Source: Chitinophagaceae bacterium 26-R-25 (lineage in GTDB: Bacteria > Bacteroidota > Bacteroidia > Chitinophagales > Chitinophagaceae). Taken from it: 64,000 nucleotides of DNA. Positions 34,922 through 44,246 of the stretch are shown one piece after another (position 1 is the stretch's first letter; every line of letters starts with the position of its first letter). The stretch is from NCBI GenBank assembly GCA_029906195.1, contig JARWSJ010000001.1, positions 1,736,001-1,800,000 of the forward strand, given 5' to 3'. The notes beneath the pieces were generated by a model. It was not told the origin of the DNA. It saw only the letters and a program-made list of their open reading frames with translations, and made no database searches. A program made the position numbers and the translations under genes.

Positions 34922-35764
34922 CTAATAAACTCTTGTCGGGCACCCCAACCCTTTCGGTGCACGGCCGCTATTGCCAATGCCGATGCTCAGCGAGAAGCCT
35001 GAAAAATAGTACCAGTCTTTTCTGGTGGCACCACCTCTTTGCGTGCCATCTACAGGGTATGTTGGATTACCATCTTTTAATTCACCGCCACGATAAGCCA
35101 TTTCAACTGCCAGCGGACCTTTTGCTGCAAGTAATGCATCATGGTCAACGTATGTTTTGCTTACATCATCGAGATAGTCCGTCAATGCTGGTCTGAAGCC
35201 CATTTCATAGCCAAGAACAAGATTGTCTGCCAATTTGAAATGCAAGCCAATACCAAACGGAATGGTGAACTGCGTAAGGTGATAATTTTTTCTGTCAGGA
35301 TATTGCGCTAACCCCTGTCCTTCTGTGCTCAATGGTTGAAGAAAAACTTTTCTGCCCAATGTATCATAGCTGTAAGGATTGAAATGATAAAAACCAATGC
35401 CGGCAAACACATAAGGGCTGAATCTTTTCTCAGAAAGATCAAAGAAATCGTATTGCGCCAAAACATGTCCTTCGGTTATGTTGCTTTGAAAATTAAGGTT
35501 ACGCGCTTTTCTATAGAAGTTGTCGCTGTTCTTATCATCGGCACCAATTTTACCGAACATCATTCCTGCTTTAACCGAAAGGTGATTATTCAAATCATAT
35601 TGTGCACCCAGGCCGAATGCAGCCTTGGAACCACTGAATGTATATCGCTTGTCCTGCAGATCTCCCTGGTAGTTTGCCAACCCACCAAACAACGTAACAT
35701 GAAATGGCTGAGCCATCGATAACAGAGGGAGTACTGTGATTAAAAGGATGAGTAATTTTTTCAT
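34922..35764 (-). CDS. DUF6089-like outer-membrane beta-barrel protein
   Basis: 280 residues with a signal peptide (LLSMA-QP). The mature part opens HVTLFGGLANYQGDLQ and alternates barrel strands (AAFGLGAQYDLNNHLSVKAGMMFGKIGADDK, HVLAQYDFF, PYVFAGIGFYHFNPYS, FTIPFGIGLHFKLADNLVLGYEMGFRPALTDYLDDVS). This matches the DUF6089 family of Bacteroidota outer-membrane proteins. No enzyme motif is visible. The C-terminal part YYFSGFSLSIGIGNS is the closing strand. It has its own terminator, shared with the gliding-domain gene. Confidence 0.8.
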   Translation of the reverse strand: MKKLLILLITVLPLLSMAQPFHVTLFGGLANYQGDLQDKRYTFSGSKAAFGLGAQYDLNNHLSVKAGMMFGKIGADDKNSDNFYRKARNLNFQSNITEGHVLAQYDFFDLSEKRFSPYVFAGIGFYHFNPYSYDTLGRKVFLQPLSTEGQGLAQYPDRKNYHLTQFTIPFGIGLHFKLADNLVLGYEMGFRPALTDYLDDVSKTYVDHDALLAAKGPLAVEMAYRGGELKDGNPTYPVDGTQRGGATRKDWYYFSGFSLSIGIGNSGRAPKGLGCPTRVY

Positions 35765-36024
35765 AATTTATTAACGGTATATCACGCTAAACAATTTTTA
35801 AGCCAGTTTTTTACACAAGGCCCAAACAAACTTTTAAAAACAACTCAGGTAAGCAGCCAGATAGTCTTAATTACGGCTAAAAGGGGAAGGGAAAATTATC
35901 GGGTAATACAGTCAAAAAAAATCACGGTTCTTTTATATGGATATAGGTTTTTAGCCGTTTTCACAACTCAAAACTCACAACTCATACTTAGTGAGGATGT
36001 ACAGGTAACGTAAAAAATGAAATT

Positions 36025-36510
36025 TTATTGTAGATCGGTGGCAGAAAATGATAATGGCAGCAAAATATCCGCATCGGATAGTATGTAAACTTCCCCTGTT
36101 TCGCCTGCGAGGATCAATCGCATGCTTTGTTTTACGCGCAGCTGAAATTCATGCAACGTTTGCCTGCAAACGCCGCAGGGAGTAATGGGATGATCGCTTT
36201 GCAATTCAGTGCTCTTGTAGCTTATGGCCATGGTATTGATGGCCACATTGGGAAATAGCGAAGATGCTGTGGACAACAATGTTCGTTCAGCGCAAATGCC
36301 GACAGGATATGAGGCATTTTCCTGGTTGGCGCCTACTAAAATTTCGCCGTTGACAAGTTTTGCAGCAGCGCCTACATTGAATTTCGAATAAGGAGCATAT
36401 GCCAGACCGGTTGCCTCAATTGCCTTCCTCAACAACAAAGCATCATCCGGCTGCAACTCGTTTATGGAATTGTATTTTTCGAAGACGAGGTTTATGTGTT
36501 TTTGCTCCAT
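36025..36510 (-). CDS. cdd: Cytidine deaminase
   Basis: 161 residues, tetrameric-type length. It deaminates cytidine and deoxycytidine to uridine. Zinc site complete: CAERTLL (H/C-A-E with the catalytic glutamate) and PCGVCRQTLHEF with the PCxxC pair. Substrate loop VGAAAKLVNGEILVGANQENASYP is present. It is monocistronic; the 260-base region downstream of it (35765-36024) holds no gene. Confidence 0.95.
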   Translation of the reverse strand: MEQKHINLVFEKYNSINELQPDDALLLRKAIEATGLAYAPYSKFNVGAAAKLVNGEILVGANQENASYPVGICAERTLLSTASSLFPNVAINTMAISYKSTELQSDHPITPCGVCRQTLHEFQLRVKQSMRLILAGETGEVYILSDADILLPLSFSATDLQ

Positions 36511-36528
36511 GATATTACGTTGAGAACA

Positions 36529-36672
36529 GAACGCAGATTATCAAGATTTTCATGATGAATATGATTTGAGAATTAGTTTTTGTGAATGTTGGTCATGCCT
36601 ACACTCTGACAATCTAAAATCTCAAATTAAAAGATCATGATAATTCATGACGATCAGGAAAATCTGCGTTCC
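36529..36672. repeat. Paired inverted arms (gaacgcag type)
   Basis: Arm A from 36529 (gaacgcagattatcaaga), arm B ends 36672 (aggaaaatctgcgttc). Lies between cdd and lepB; the lepB stop is 9 bases from arm B. Confidence 0.7.
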
Positions 36673-36680
36673 TTGTTCTA

Positions 36681-38237
36681 CTATTTAATCGTTTTAAACA
36701 ATCTCTTCCATCTGATTCCTTTATCCCAGCTCATCCATATCAATGATGCTGAACCCACGACGTGATCTTCCGGAACAAATCCCCAGTAGCGGGAATCCTG
36801 TGAACCGTGACGGTTATCCCCCATCATCCAGTAATAATTCATCTTAAATGTGTACTGGTTGGTCTGTACATCGTTTATGTAGTACTTGCCGTCATGAGCT
36901 TCCAGCTTATTGCCTTCGTAAGTGCGGATGGCTCTCTCATATACCGAATAATTCTGTGGTGTTAACGTAAGGGTTGCTCCCTTTGCCGGTATCCACAGCG
37001 GACCAAAATCATCAACTGTCCACTTGTGCAATGTGTCGTACGGCCAGGTCACTTGTCCCCACATTTGCGCCGGGATATCCGAAGGCTGTTGCAACTGTGG
37101 CTTTACCGTTTTTGCAAGGCCATTCTTTCTCATTTTGTCTACTGCTTCCTGCGTTAGCAACATTGTAAATTTATTGCCACCGTAAGGTTGAAATTCTTCC
37201 GGATTCTCAATGTCAATATTGTATTCTTCCTTCATAATCTGCGGGTCCAGCGGCTGGCCCGAAGTCTCGATCTCGTATGGAATTTCAGATTGCGGTGGAA
37301 TGAAATTTTGTTTACCATTGATGTACACAACACCTTCTTTGATCTCCAGAGTATCGCCTGCGATGGCCACACATCTTTTAATGTAATTCTCTTTTTTGTC
37401 TACCGGACGAATTACAAGCGGATATGTTTCGGGATCGTTCAGAATGATATTTCGGCCAATATTGATGTCGCCATTACCTAAGCGGCGGGCCACATCATAA
37501 TACGGATCTTTCGATTGAAATTCTTCTTTGTTGATCACGGTGTCTCCTGTCGGGAAATTGAAAACGACCACATCGTTTCTGTTAACCGGAGATGCGAACC
37601 AGCGGATGTATGGCAAACTTACAATTTCGGTATACGATTTTCCGTTACCAAACGGCATTGTATGATGCACGAAAGGCACTGCCAGCGGGGTATTCGGAAT
37701 GCGCGGGCCATATTTGAATTTGCTTACAAACAGGAAGTCGTTTATCAGCAATGTTTTTTCCATTGAACCTGTGGGAATGGTATAGGCTTCAAAAACAAAG
37801 GTCCTGATAAGCGTAGCAGCCACCACCGCAAAAATACCGGCGTCGATCCATTCACGTGCCGTTGATTTTCTGTGTTTCTTAACCACTGCAGAACCTAAAA
37901 AGCGATCGTCTTTATTGGCTGCTATGTACGGAAAATAAAGAAACGGCACCAAAGCCGCTGCAGCATGTTCCCAAAATGAAAACTTGCCAAATACTTTTAC
38001 CCACTCTATAAAAATGCCCATGGTGATGAACCAGCCCACGATGGGGATAAATTGCCAGTAAACCCAGTGTACGGGCCTTTCTGCCAACTGCTGCATTACA
38101 TAAGTATTGTAAAAAGGTACATAAGCTTTCCAGGTAGGAACTCCTGCTTTTTTAAACATTCCCGCGATACCAAAGGCGGGCAACATTACCAGTAAAATCG
38201 AAATAAGAAATAGTACAAAAAGCTGATGGGACGACAT
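36681..38237 (-). CDS. lepB: Signal peptidase I, long Bacteroidota form
   Basis: 518 residues, longer than the roughly 320 of E. coli LepB because of an N-terminal membrane region (residues 1-about 110, with WKAYVPFYNTYVMQQLAERP and two to three helices) and an insertion in the catalytic domain. Catalytic serine is in YTIPTGSMEKTLL (about 150-162), the general-base lysine in NYIKRCVAIAGDTLEI, and the third family box is MMGDNRHGSQDSRYWGFV. It cleaves signal peptides from proteins exported by Sec. Sequence intact. Confidence 0.93.
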   Translation of the reverse strand: MSSHQLFVLFLISILLVMLPAFGIAGMFKKAGVPTWKAYVPFYNTYVMQQLAERPVHWVYWQFIPIVGWFITMGIFIEWVKVFGKFSFWEHAAAALVPFLYFPYIAANKDDRFLGSAVVKKHRKSTAREWIDAGIFAVVAATLIRTFVFEAYTIPTGSMEKTLLINDFLFVSKFKYGPRIPNTPLAVPFVHHTMPFGNGKSYTEIVSLPYIRWFASPVNRNDVVVFNFPTGDTVINKEEFQSKDPYYDVARRLGNGDINIGRNIILNDPETYPLVIRPVDKKENYIKRCVAIAGDTLEIKEGVVYINGKQNFIPPQSEIPYEIETSGQPLDPQIMKEEYNIDIENPEEFQPYGGNKFTMLLTQEAVDKMRKNGLAKTVKPQLQQPSDIPAQMWGQVTWPYDTLHKWTVDDFGPLWIPAKGATLTLTPQNYSVYERAIRTYEGNKLEAHDGKYYINDVQTNQYTFKMNYYWMMGDNRHGSQDSRYWGFVPEDHVVGSASLIWMSWDKGIRWKRLFKTIK

Positions 38238-38259
38238 TCAATTGTTTTTTAAAATTGGA

Positions 38260-38267
38260 CAAAAATA
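38260..38267 (-). promoter_or_regulatory. Bacteroidota -7 element of lepB
   Basis: TATTTTTG on the minus strand, about 23 bases before the lepB start codon. No clear -33 element. Confidence 0.35.
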
Positions 38268-38375
38268 CCATTCTGCCTGAAAAGTACAGAAGAAATTGAT
38301 TCCGTGTACTTTATTGGCGCAGAAAATCATTCTTAATGTTTGTAACAGAAGTGGTTGGAATATTACAGGCGCGAC

Positions 38376-38566
38376 AGGAATTAGGAATTAGAAAATAGGA
38401 ATTAGGAATTCTTTATGAGTCAAGCTTCAATACTTGGCGACCATTTTTGTGTTTAAAGTGTTCAGACAGACAGCATACAAACAAAAAGACCCGATCGGTT
38501 TACTAACCTATCAGGTCTTTTGCATTATTTCTAATTCCTAATTTCTAACTCCTAATTCCTAATTAC
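38376..38566. repeat. Paired inverted octamer arms (aattagga type) around a terminator
   Basis: Arm A 38376-38411, arm B 38526-38566. The hairpin at 38484-38523 is between them, so a conventional terminator can lie inside the arms. The stop of the FAH gene is within arm B. Together these fill the 325-base gap between lepB and the FAH gene. Confidence 0.75.
38484..38523 (-). terminator. Intrinsic terminator after the FAH gene
   Basis: aaaagacc-cgat ... atc-aggtcttt stem with T-run on the minus strand (and a shorter one on the plus strand). Confidence 0.65.
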
Positions 38567-39417
38567 TTCGTCCACGCTTTCGCCACTTGTCTCGAAACCC
38601 CCAATCCATCGATTCCCAGCTCCATTACATCTCCCGGCTTAACATATACATTTGGATTCATGCCCAAACCTACGCCGGCAGGTGTTCCGGTAGAAATGAT
38701 ATCACCCGGAAGCAACGTCATGAATTTGCTAACGTAAGCAATTACAACCGCCACATTGAAGATGAAGTTGGCCGTATTTCCATCCTGCATGGATTTACCG
38801 TTGAGCGTTAACCAGAGGCGCAGGTTGTTTACATCTTTGATTTCATCTTTAGTTACAAGGAATGGCCCCATAGGTGCGAAGGTGTCGCAACCTTTACCTT
38901 TATCCCAGGTGCCGTTTCTTTCCAATTGAAATTCTCTTTCGCTGATGTCATTGTGAAGACAATAGCCAGCCACATAATCCATCGCATCTTTCTCTTCCAC
39001 GTAAGAAGCTTTTTTGCCAATAACAACCGCCAGTTCTACTTCCCAGTCTGTTTTTACAGAATTCTTTGGAATCACCACCTCATCGTATGGTCCACACAAT
39101 GCAGTTGTTGATTTCATAAAAATTACAGGCTCAGGAGGCAATGCAGCGCCGGTTTCTTTCGCGTGATCGGCGTAGTTCAATCCGATGCATACAATTTTAG
39201 AAGGTCTTGCCAATGGCGATCCAAGGCGACTTCCCGCAGGAATTTCTTTTAAAGAACCTTTATTTTTTTCTACAAATTCTGCAAGGCGTTTAAGACCATC
39301 TGTTGCGAAAAATTTTTCATTGTAATCTTCACCAAAATCAGATGTATCGTATTGCACACCGTTGATGATAACACCTGTTTTTTCCTGTTCAAAACTACCG
39401 TAACGAATAAGTTTCAT
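38563..39417 (-). CDS. Fumarylacetoacetate-hydrolase-family protein
   Basis: 284 residues. Typical FAH C-terminal domain: KIVCIGLNYADHAKETG (about 77-93), the metal site EPVIFMKSTTALCGP, VELAVVIGKKASYV, YCLHNDISEREFQ and GDIISTGTPAGVGLG. These enzymes cleave C-C bonds in 2,4-diketo acids or hydrate related acyl pyruvates. It is followed (upstream on the strand) by an SDR gene after a spacer; the pair resembles the 2,4-diketo-3-deoxy-L-fuconate hydrolase / 2-keto-3-deoxy-L-fuconate dehydrogenase pair of the non-phosphorylated fucose route. This pathway reading is an inference. Confidence 0.85.
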   Translation of the reverse strand: MKLIRYGSFEQEKTGVIINGVQYDTSDFGEDYNEKFFATDGLKRLAEFVEKNKGSLKEIPAGSRLGSPLARPSKIVCIGLNYADHAKETGAALPPEPVIFMKSTTALCGPYDEVVIPKNSVKTDWEVELAVVIGKKASYVEEKDAMDYVAGYCLHNDISEREFQLERNGTWDKGKGCDTFAPMGPFLVTKDEIKDVNNLRLWLTLNGKSMQDGNTANFIFNVAVVIAYVSKFMTLLPGDIISTGTPAGVGLGMNPNVYVKPGDVMELGIDGLGVSRQVAKAWTK

Positions 39418-39438
39418 TGAATGTTTTTTTGAGAGAGA

Positions 39439-39602
39439 GAACGCAGATTTTCAAGATTGTCATGATTTGTCATGATTCTTCTTTTTATACTCCGTTCTAA
39501 ATTTTATTATTGAATCGAACACAAATTTAAAGAGTCTGACCCGTGCAATGATTCTTTAAAAAAAATCATAACAAATCATGACAATCTTGAAAATCTGCGT
39601 CC
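39439..39602. repeat. Paired inverted arms (gaacgcag type)
   Basis: Arm A from 39439, arm B ends 39602. Lies between the FAH and SDR genes. A -7-like TAAATTTG on the minus strand (39522-39529) sits in the spacer and may drive the FAH gene. Confidence 0.65.
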
Positions 39603-39606
39603 CGTC

Positions 39607-40371
39607 TTATGTATTTAGTTTTATAAAACCACCATCTATCGGATAATCGCAACCTGTGATGAAACCTGCTTCATCGCTGCAAAGGAACAAAATAAGATTA
39701 GCAATCTCATCTGGTTTGCCCATGCGGCCGATCGGTTGTGTTTTAGATAGCTTTTCGTACATTTCTTTTTCCTGGCCGGGATAATTTTTTTGCAAAAATC
39801 CATCGACAAATGGTGTGTGCACCCTGGCTGGAGCAATGGAGTTACAACGGATATTGTCTGCAAGATAATCCTTTGCAACAGACATAGTCATTGCATACAC
39901 AGCGCCTTTGCTCATGGAATAAGCAAATCTGTCGGCAAGGCCAACAACTGCTGCGATGGAAGACATGTTCAGGATCACTCCGCCCTTTTGCGCTTTCATT
40001 CGCGGAATAGCCGCATAAAGACAGTTGTAAACACCTTTCACGTTCACCGAATACACTTTGTCAAAATCACTCTCGCTTGTGGTATCAGCGCGTCCGATGT
40101 GGGAGATACCGGCACTGTTTACAAGGATGTCCACCTTATCAATTGCATTGAATAACGCAGTTACCTGTTGTTGATTGGTCACGTCGCATACATGCGCCTG
40201 TGCCCTTCCTCCGGCAGATGTAATTTCATTTACTGTTTGCTGTGCTGCATTTTCCTGCACATCCAGCACGTGCACAATGGCGCCCTGTTTGGCAAATACC
40301 AATGCTACTGCTTTTCCGATCCCGCTTCCTGCTCCTGTTATAACGGCATGTTTATCGTCTATTCGAAACAT
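39607..40371 (-). CDS. Short-chain dehydrogenase/reductase
   Basis: 254 residues from the Met at 40371; the frame is open to 40491 but the extra 40 residues derive from AT-rich repeat DNA. SDR classical features: TGAGSGIGKAVAL cofactor loop (about 11-23), NSAGIS, the NMSSIAA serine, the YSMSK active-site pair (catalytic Tyr and Lys), and GGF closing strand. D38-type acidic residue after strand 2 (VLDVQEN) indicates NAD preference. Possibly 2-keto-3-deoxy-L-fuconate dehydrogenase, given the FAH neighbour; moderate support. Confidence 0.85.
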   Translation of the reverse strand: MFRIDDKHAVITGAGSGIGKAVALVFAKQGAIVHVLDVQENAAQQTVNEITSAGGRAQAHVCDVTNQQQVTALFNAIDKVDILVNSAGISHIGRADTTSESDFDKVYSVNVKGVYNCLYAAIPRMKAQKGGVILNMSSIAAVVGLADRFAYSMSKGAVYAMTMSVAKDYLADNIRCNSIAPARVHTPFVDGFLQKNYPGQEKEMYEKLSKTQPIGRMGKPDEIANLILFLCSDEAGFITGCDYPIDGGFIKLNT

Positions 40372-40415
40372 AGGAATGTATTTTTTCGATTCTATTATTA
40401 AAACTCTGAAAAGCG

Positions 40416-40560
40416 AATTAATAATTAATAATTGATAATTAATATTTCGGCTCGCTAAAACTTTGACCTTTCTGTAATCGGACCGAATCAAAGATCACGG
40501 GAATGTCCCATTTTCTAATGACTGCAGCCCTATTAATTACTAATTATTAATTATTAATTG
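40416..40560. repeat. Paired inverted arms (aattaataattaa type); rest of gap empty
   Basis: Arm A 40416-40446, arm B 40532-40560, in the 460-base gap 40372-40831 between the divergent SDR and pyrophosphatase genes. The remaining sequence (to 40831) is AT-rich with a TATATTTA near 40788, one mismatch from the -7 consensus, as a possible promoter of the pyrophosphatase. Confidence 0.55.
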
Positions 40561-40831
40561 AATACAGCACGGTGCTCAAACTCAAACTTGTTATTTTCTG
40601 ATCAGATTTTGCCGGGGCAAACTTAGGGATAAACCAAATTCGCAGTACGAAATATAATGTAATATGATGAGAATAGATGCCAATATATTGACTTCATAAT
40701 AATTTTTGCCGGAAATAAAACTGATAAAAATCCCCAAACAAAATTGCCCCCCGGTTTCTCAACTTAATCGGCAAAGCCTATATTTATAGAATTATTTCAT
40801 TACAACCACATTAAAACAACGATTAACTTGT

Positions 40832-43057
40832 ATGGACAAACTGATTTATCTGGTTCCTGCCATGGGCGTAATAGGACTACTGTACACTTTCGTAAAATTC
40901 GCCTGGGTTTCAAAGCAGGATGCCGGTTCTGACCGAATGAAGGAAATCAGCAAATACATTGCTGAGGGTGCAATGGCCTTTCTGAAGGCAGAATATAAGA
41001 TACTGGCTTACTTTGTGGTAATCGCTGCATGTTTGCTCGGCTTTATGGGAAGCCGTAACCCCGAATCCCACTGGTCCATTTGTATTGCGTTTGTTTTGGG
41101 CGCTATTTTCAGCGCGCTGGCCGGCTTTATCGGTATGCGTGTTGCCACCAAAGCCAACGTACGTACGGCACAGGCCGCAAGAACCAGCCTGGCTAAAGCA
41201 TTGAACGTTTCTTTCACCGGCGGTTCTGTAATGGGTCTTGGCGTTGCCGGCCTCGCAGTTCTTGGCCTCGGAAGTTTGTTTATTATCCTTGTACACATAT
41301 TTGCTCCGGACGCAATGGCAAACGACCACATGGTGACGCGTGCCATTGAAGTGCTGACCGGATTTTCGCTCGGTGCGGAATCTATTGCCCTGTTTGCCCG
41401 TGTAGGTGGCGGTATCTACACCAAGGCTGCCGACGTAGGTGCTGACCTTGTTGGTAAAGTAGAAGCCGGTATTCCGGAAGATGATCCGCGCAACCCTGCT
41501 ACCATTGCAGATAACGTGGGTGATAACGTAGGTGACGTTGCCGGCATGGGTGCCGATCTTTTCGGTTCTTATGTGGCAACTGTTTTGGCAACAATGGTAT
41601 TGGGTCAGGAAACCATTGCACAAGATGCTTATAACGGATATTCTCCTATCCTGCTGCCAATGGTGATCGCTGGTGTTGGTATTTTGTTCTCCATCATCGG
41701 AACATTCTTTGTTAGAATTTCTGACTCTGCCGGAATCAGTACCAGTGCTGTGCAGAGAGCATTGAACATGGGCAACTGGGGATCCATTGTTCTTACCGCT
41801 ATCGCTGCTTACTTCCTAACCAAAAATATTCTTCCTGATACTCCAATGACATTGAGAGGCTTTGAGTTCACCAGCAATGCTGTGTTCGGCGCCATCGTTG
41901 TCGGTTTGGTCGTAGGTACGCTAATGAGCATCATCACTGAATATTACACAGCGATGGGTAAAAAACCAGTGTTGAGCATTGTAAAACAATCAGGTACAGG
42001 CCACGCGACCAACGTTATCGGCGGTCTTGCGGTGGGTATGGAATCTACTTTCCTTCCGATCCTTGTTTTGGCGGGCGGTATTTATGGTTCTTATGCTTTT
42101 GCCGGATTATACGGTGTAGCAATCGCCGCTGCGGGTATGATGGCAACAACTGCAATGCAATTGGCTATCGATGCTTTCGGACCGATTGCAGATAACGCCG
42201 GTGGTATTGCTGAAATGAGCGAATTGCCTAAAGAAGTGCGTGAAAAAACCGACGTACTGGATGCTGTTGGTAACACGACGGCTGCGACTGGTAAAGGTTT
42301 TGCGATCGCTTCTGCTGCATTAACGGCGCTGGCATTGTTTGCCGCTTTCGTTGGTGTTGCGGGAATCAAGGGTATTGATATCTACAAAGCCGATGTATTG
42401 GCTTCGTTATTTATAGGCGGTATGATTCCGTTTGTATTTTCTTCTCTCGCCATCCGTGCGGTTGGCCAGGCTGCCATGAGCATGGTGGAAGAAGTTCGTC
42501 GCCAGTTCCGTACTATTCCGGGCATTATGGAAGGTACAGGAAAACCTGAGTACGAAAAATGCGTTGCCATTTCTACTGACGCGTCTATCAAAAAAATGAT
42601 GTTGCCAGGTGCGATAGCATTGATCTCTCCTTTGCTGATGGGTTTTATTTTAGGACCTGAAGCATTGGGTGGTTTCCTTGCCGGCGCTACTGTGAGCGGT
42701 GTTTTGATGGGTATGTTCCAAAACAATGCAGGTGGCGCATGGGACAACGCAAAAAAATCTTTTGAAAAAGGTGTAGAAATTAACGGTGAAACTTATTACA
42801 AAAAATCTGAGCCGCATAAAGCTTCTGTAACTGGTGATACGGTGGGTGATCCATTTAAAGATACTTCTGGTCCATCAATGAACATCTTGATCAAGTTGAT
42901 GTCCATTGTGTCTCTGGTAATTGCACCTACGCTGGCTCAGGTGTTCCACACAAAGGACCATGTGAATGCTAACAACAAGTTAAATGTAAAGAAAGAATTA
43001 TCTGTTGTAAATACGAACGGAAATTTACCAGCTAATACGTATATTCTGAAAAATTAA
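40832..43057 (+). CDS. hppA: Membrane-bound ion-pumping pyrophosphatase
   Basis: 741 residues with about 16 transmembrane segments. It hydrolyses pyrophosphate and pumps H+ or Na+. Signature [11 protein letters not shown] carries the PPi-binding loop; [19 protein letters not shown] has the Mg2+ and PPi aspartates; [15 protein letters not shown] is the third acidic cluster near the C-terminus. The potassium-dependence switch reads [10 protein letters not shown], with alanine where K+-independent enzymes have lysine, so a K+-dependent type is predicted. Na+ versus H+ specificity is not decided by what I can see. Monocistronic with its own terminator. Confidence 0.95.
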   Translation: MDKLIYLVPAMGVIGLLYTFVKFAWVSKQDAGSDRMKEISKYIAEGAMAFLKAEYKILAYFVVIAACLLGFMGSRNPESHWSICIAFVLGAIFSALAGFIGMRVATKANVRTAQAARTSLAKALNVSFTGGSVMGLGVAGLAVLGLGSLFIILVHIFAPDAMANDHMVTRAIEVLTGFSLGAESIALFARVGGGIYTKAADVGADLVGKVEAGIPEDDPRNPATIADNVGDNVGDVAGMGADLFGSYVATVLATMVLGQETIAQDAYNGYSPILLPMVIAGVGILFSIIGTFFVRISDSAGISTSAVQRALNMGNWGSIVLTAIAAYFLTKNILPDTPMTLRGFEFTSNAVFGAIVVGLVVGTLMSIITEYYTAMGKKPVLSIVKQSGTGHATNVIGGLAVGMESTFLPILVLAGGIYGSYAFAGLYGVAIAAAGMMATTAMQLAIDAFGPIADNAGGIAEMSELPKEVREKTDVLDAVGNTTAATGKGFAIASAALTALALFAAFVGVAGIKGIDIYKADVLASLFIGGMIPFVFSSLAIRAVGQAAMSMVEEVRRQFRTIPGIMEGTGKPEYEKCVAISTDASIKKMMLPGAIALISPLLMGFILGPEALGGFLAGATVSGVLMGMFQNNAGGAWDNAKKSFEKGVEINGETYYKKSEPHKASVTGDTVGDPFKDTSGPSMNILIKLMSIVSLVIAPTLAQVFHTKDHVNANNKLNVKKELSVVNTNGNLPANTYILKN

Positions 43058-43090
43058 CTTTGGTAGAATTTCTAAAGTCGATTTTTTACC

Positions 43091-43098
43091 TATATTTG
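43091..43098 (+). promoter_or_regulatory. -7 element TATATTTG just upstream of a terminator
   Basis: TATATTTG is an exact TAnnTTTG match, 34 bases after the pyrophosphatase stop and only 32 bases before a strong terminator. It could start a roughly 60-base RNA or be a chance match. No -33 TTTG at the right spacing. Confidence 0.3.
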
Positions 43099-43129
43099 CT
43101 TCAGAAACTAATCAATTCCAAATACCAAA

Positions 43130-43162
43130 AGTCCCGATGTGTCTACATCGGGGCTTTTTTTA
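43130..43162 (+). terminator. Intrinsic terminator after hppA
   Basis: agtcccgatgt-gtct-acatcggggct stem followed by ttttttt. Confidence 0.88.
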
Positions 43163-43327
43163 TGTGACGAAGTCAAAAATCAAAAGGAAAAATTAAAAAA
43201 GGTCGCTGTGCGGCGACCTAAATATTTTAAGGACAGTTTTACAGACGGAATTCTCCTTTTCTCTGTGAAAAAAAATCTTCTTACCTCTGTGGTTGAAAAA
43301 AATGTTGCGCAAACAGGGTGCAACACC

Positions 43328-43352
43328 GGAGACGCATGCAATGCGTCTCTAC
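43328..43352. repeat. Palindrome of the GAGACGCAT class at the end of the HAD gene
   Basis: gagacgcat-gca-atgcgtctc. Its flanking ctac provides the TAG stop of the HAD gene (43349-43351, minus strand). Between hppA terminator and this element (43163-43327) I see no gene. Confidence 0.85.
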
Positions 43353-44014
43353 AGCAGCGAAATTAAATGTGGGTCCGTATAATCCTTAATGAATCCTTTA
43401 ATGCTGGTATACTGTGCAAACTCTTCTTTTTCATGCATCGTGGTTAACACGATTGATTGCATGCCTGCGTTTTGGGCAGCTTCGACGCCTTTTGGCGCAT
43501 CTTCAAACACGATACAATCCCCCGGCGCTACGCCCAACAGTTCCGCTGCTTTTGTGAATGTTTCAGGATGGGGCTTGCTGATGGCCACATCATCTGCACT
43601 TACAATTACAGGAAAATATTCGCGAATGTGCAAGTTGTCCAGCACAAAATCAATGTTAAAAGGAATCGCCGCAGAACCGATCGCCATTTTTACGCCCTGC
43701 GATTTTGCCGTTGCCAGCAGTTCCTTTAAACCATCTATCAATTTCAAGAAAGGAAGATATTCCTGCTGATAACGTTTTTCTTTTTCTATGGAAAGCGCCG
43801 TCATTTGTTCCTCGCTGAATTTTGAAGGCCCGAAAATTCTCACCAGCACTTCGTCATTCTTACCATACATTTCTTTCTTCACCTCGTCATAACTGAGCCC
43901 GGCCTGCAGATCATCATTCAGTATATTATACCAGGCTTTGGCGTGATATGCCATATCATCGATCATTGTTCCATTCATGTCAAACAATAATGCTTTTGCT
44001 CTTATCATTGCCAT
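43349..44014 (-). CDS. HAD-family phosphatase / beta-phosphoglucomutase-like
   Basis: 221 residues with cap type C1 helices. Motif I is FDMNGTMID: the nucleophile Asp is kept, but the usual second Asp (DxD) is Asn. Motif II is IGSA (SxxP region AIPFNIDF), motif III lysine in SKPHPETF and motif IV in CIVFEDAPKGVEAA. Overall closest to beta-phosphoglucomutase-type phosphatases. Because the second Asp is the acid/base in phosphomutases, the Asn suggests altered or reduced chemistry. The stop codon is donated by a palindromic repeat. Substrate unknown. Confidence 0.85.
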   Translation of the reverse strand: MAMIRAKALLFDMNGTMIDDMAYHAKAWYNILNDDLQAGLSYDEVKKEMYGKNDEVLVRIFGPSKFSEEQMTALSIEKEKRYQQEYLPFLKLIDGLKELLATAKSQGVKMAIGSAAIPFNIDFVLDNLHIREYFPVIVSADDVAISKPHPETFTKAAELLGVAPGDCIVFEDAPKGVEAAQNAGMQSIVLTTMHEKEEFAQYTSIKGFIKDYTDPHLISLL

Positions 44015-44031
44015 TGCGTTTTATTTTGCCG

Positions 44032-44039
44032 CAAAAATA
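44032..44039 (-). promoter_or_regulatory. -7 element of the HAD gene
   Basis: TATTTTTG on the minus strand, ending about 18 bases before the HAD start. Confidence 0.35.
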
Positions 44040-44099
44040 AAGCATTCGGAGAGAAGAAATAAGTGTCAGATTGATATTTATTAGTTGAGAGTGGAGAAT

Positions 44100-44246
44100 A
44101 ATTGAAAATTGAAAGTTGAAAGTTGAAAATGGCAGGGGCGAATCGTATTCGCGCAAAACGTAGCATAATTGAAAGTTAATATACTAGCAAACGCAAATAT
44201 GATCCGACGAACATCATTTTCAACTTTCAATTTTCAATTTTCAATT
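44100..44246. repeat. Paired inverted octamer arms (aattgaaa type)
   Basis: Arm A 44100-44131, arm B 44214-44246. Arm B encodes the last residues (LKIEN) and stop of the 165-residue protein. Spacer holds ggggcgaatcgtattcgcg, another small palindrome. Confidence 0.7.
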
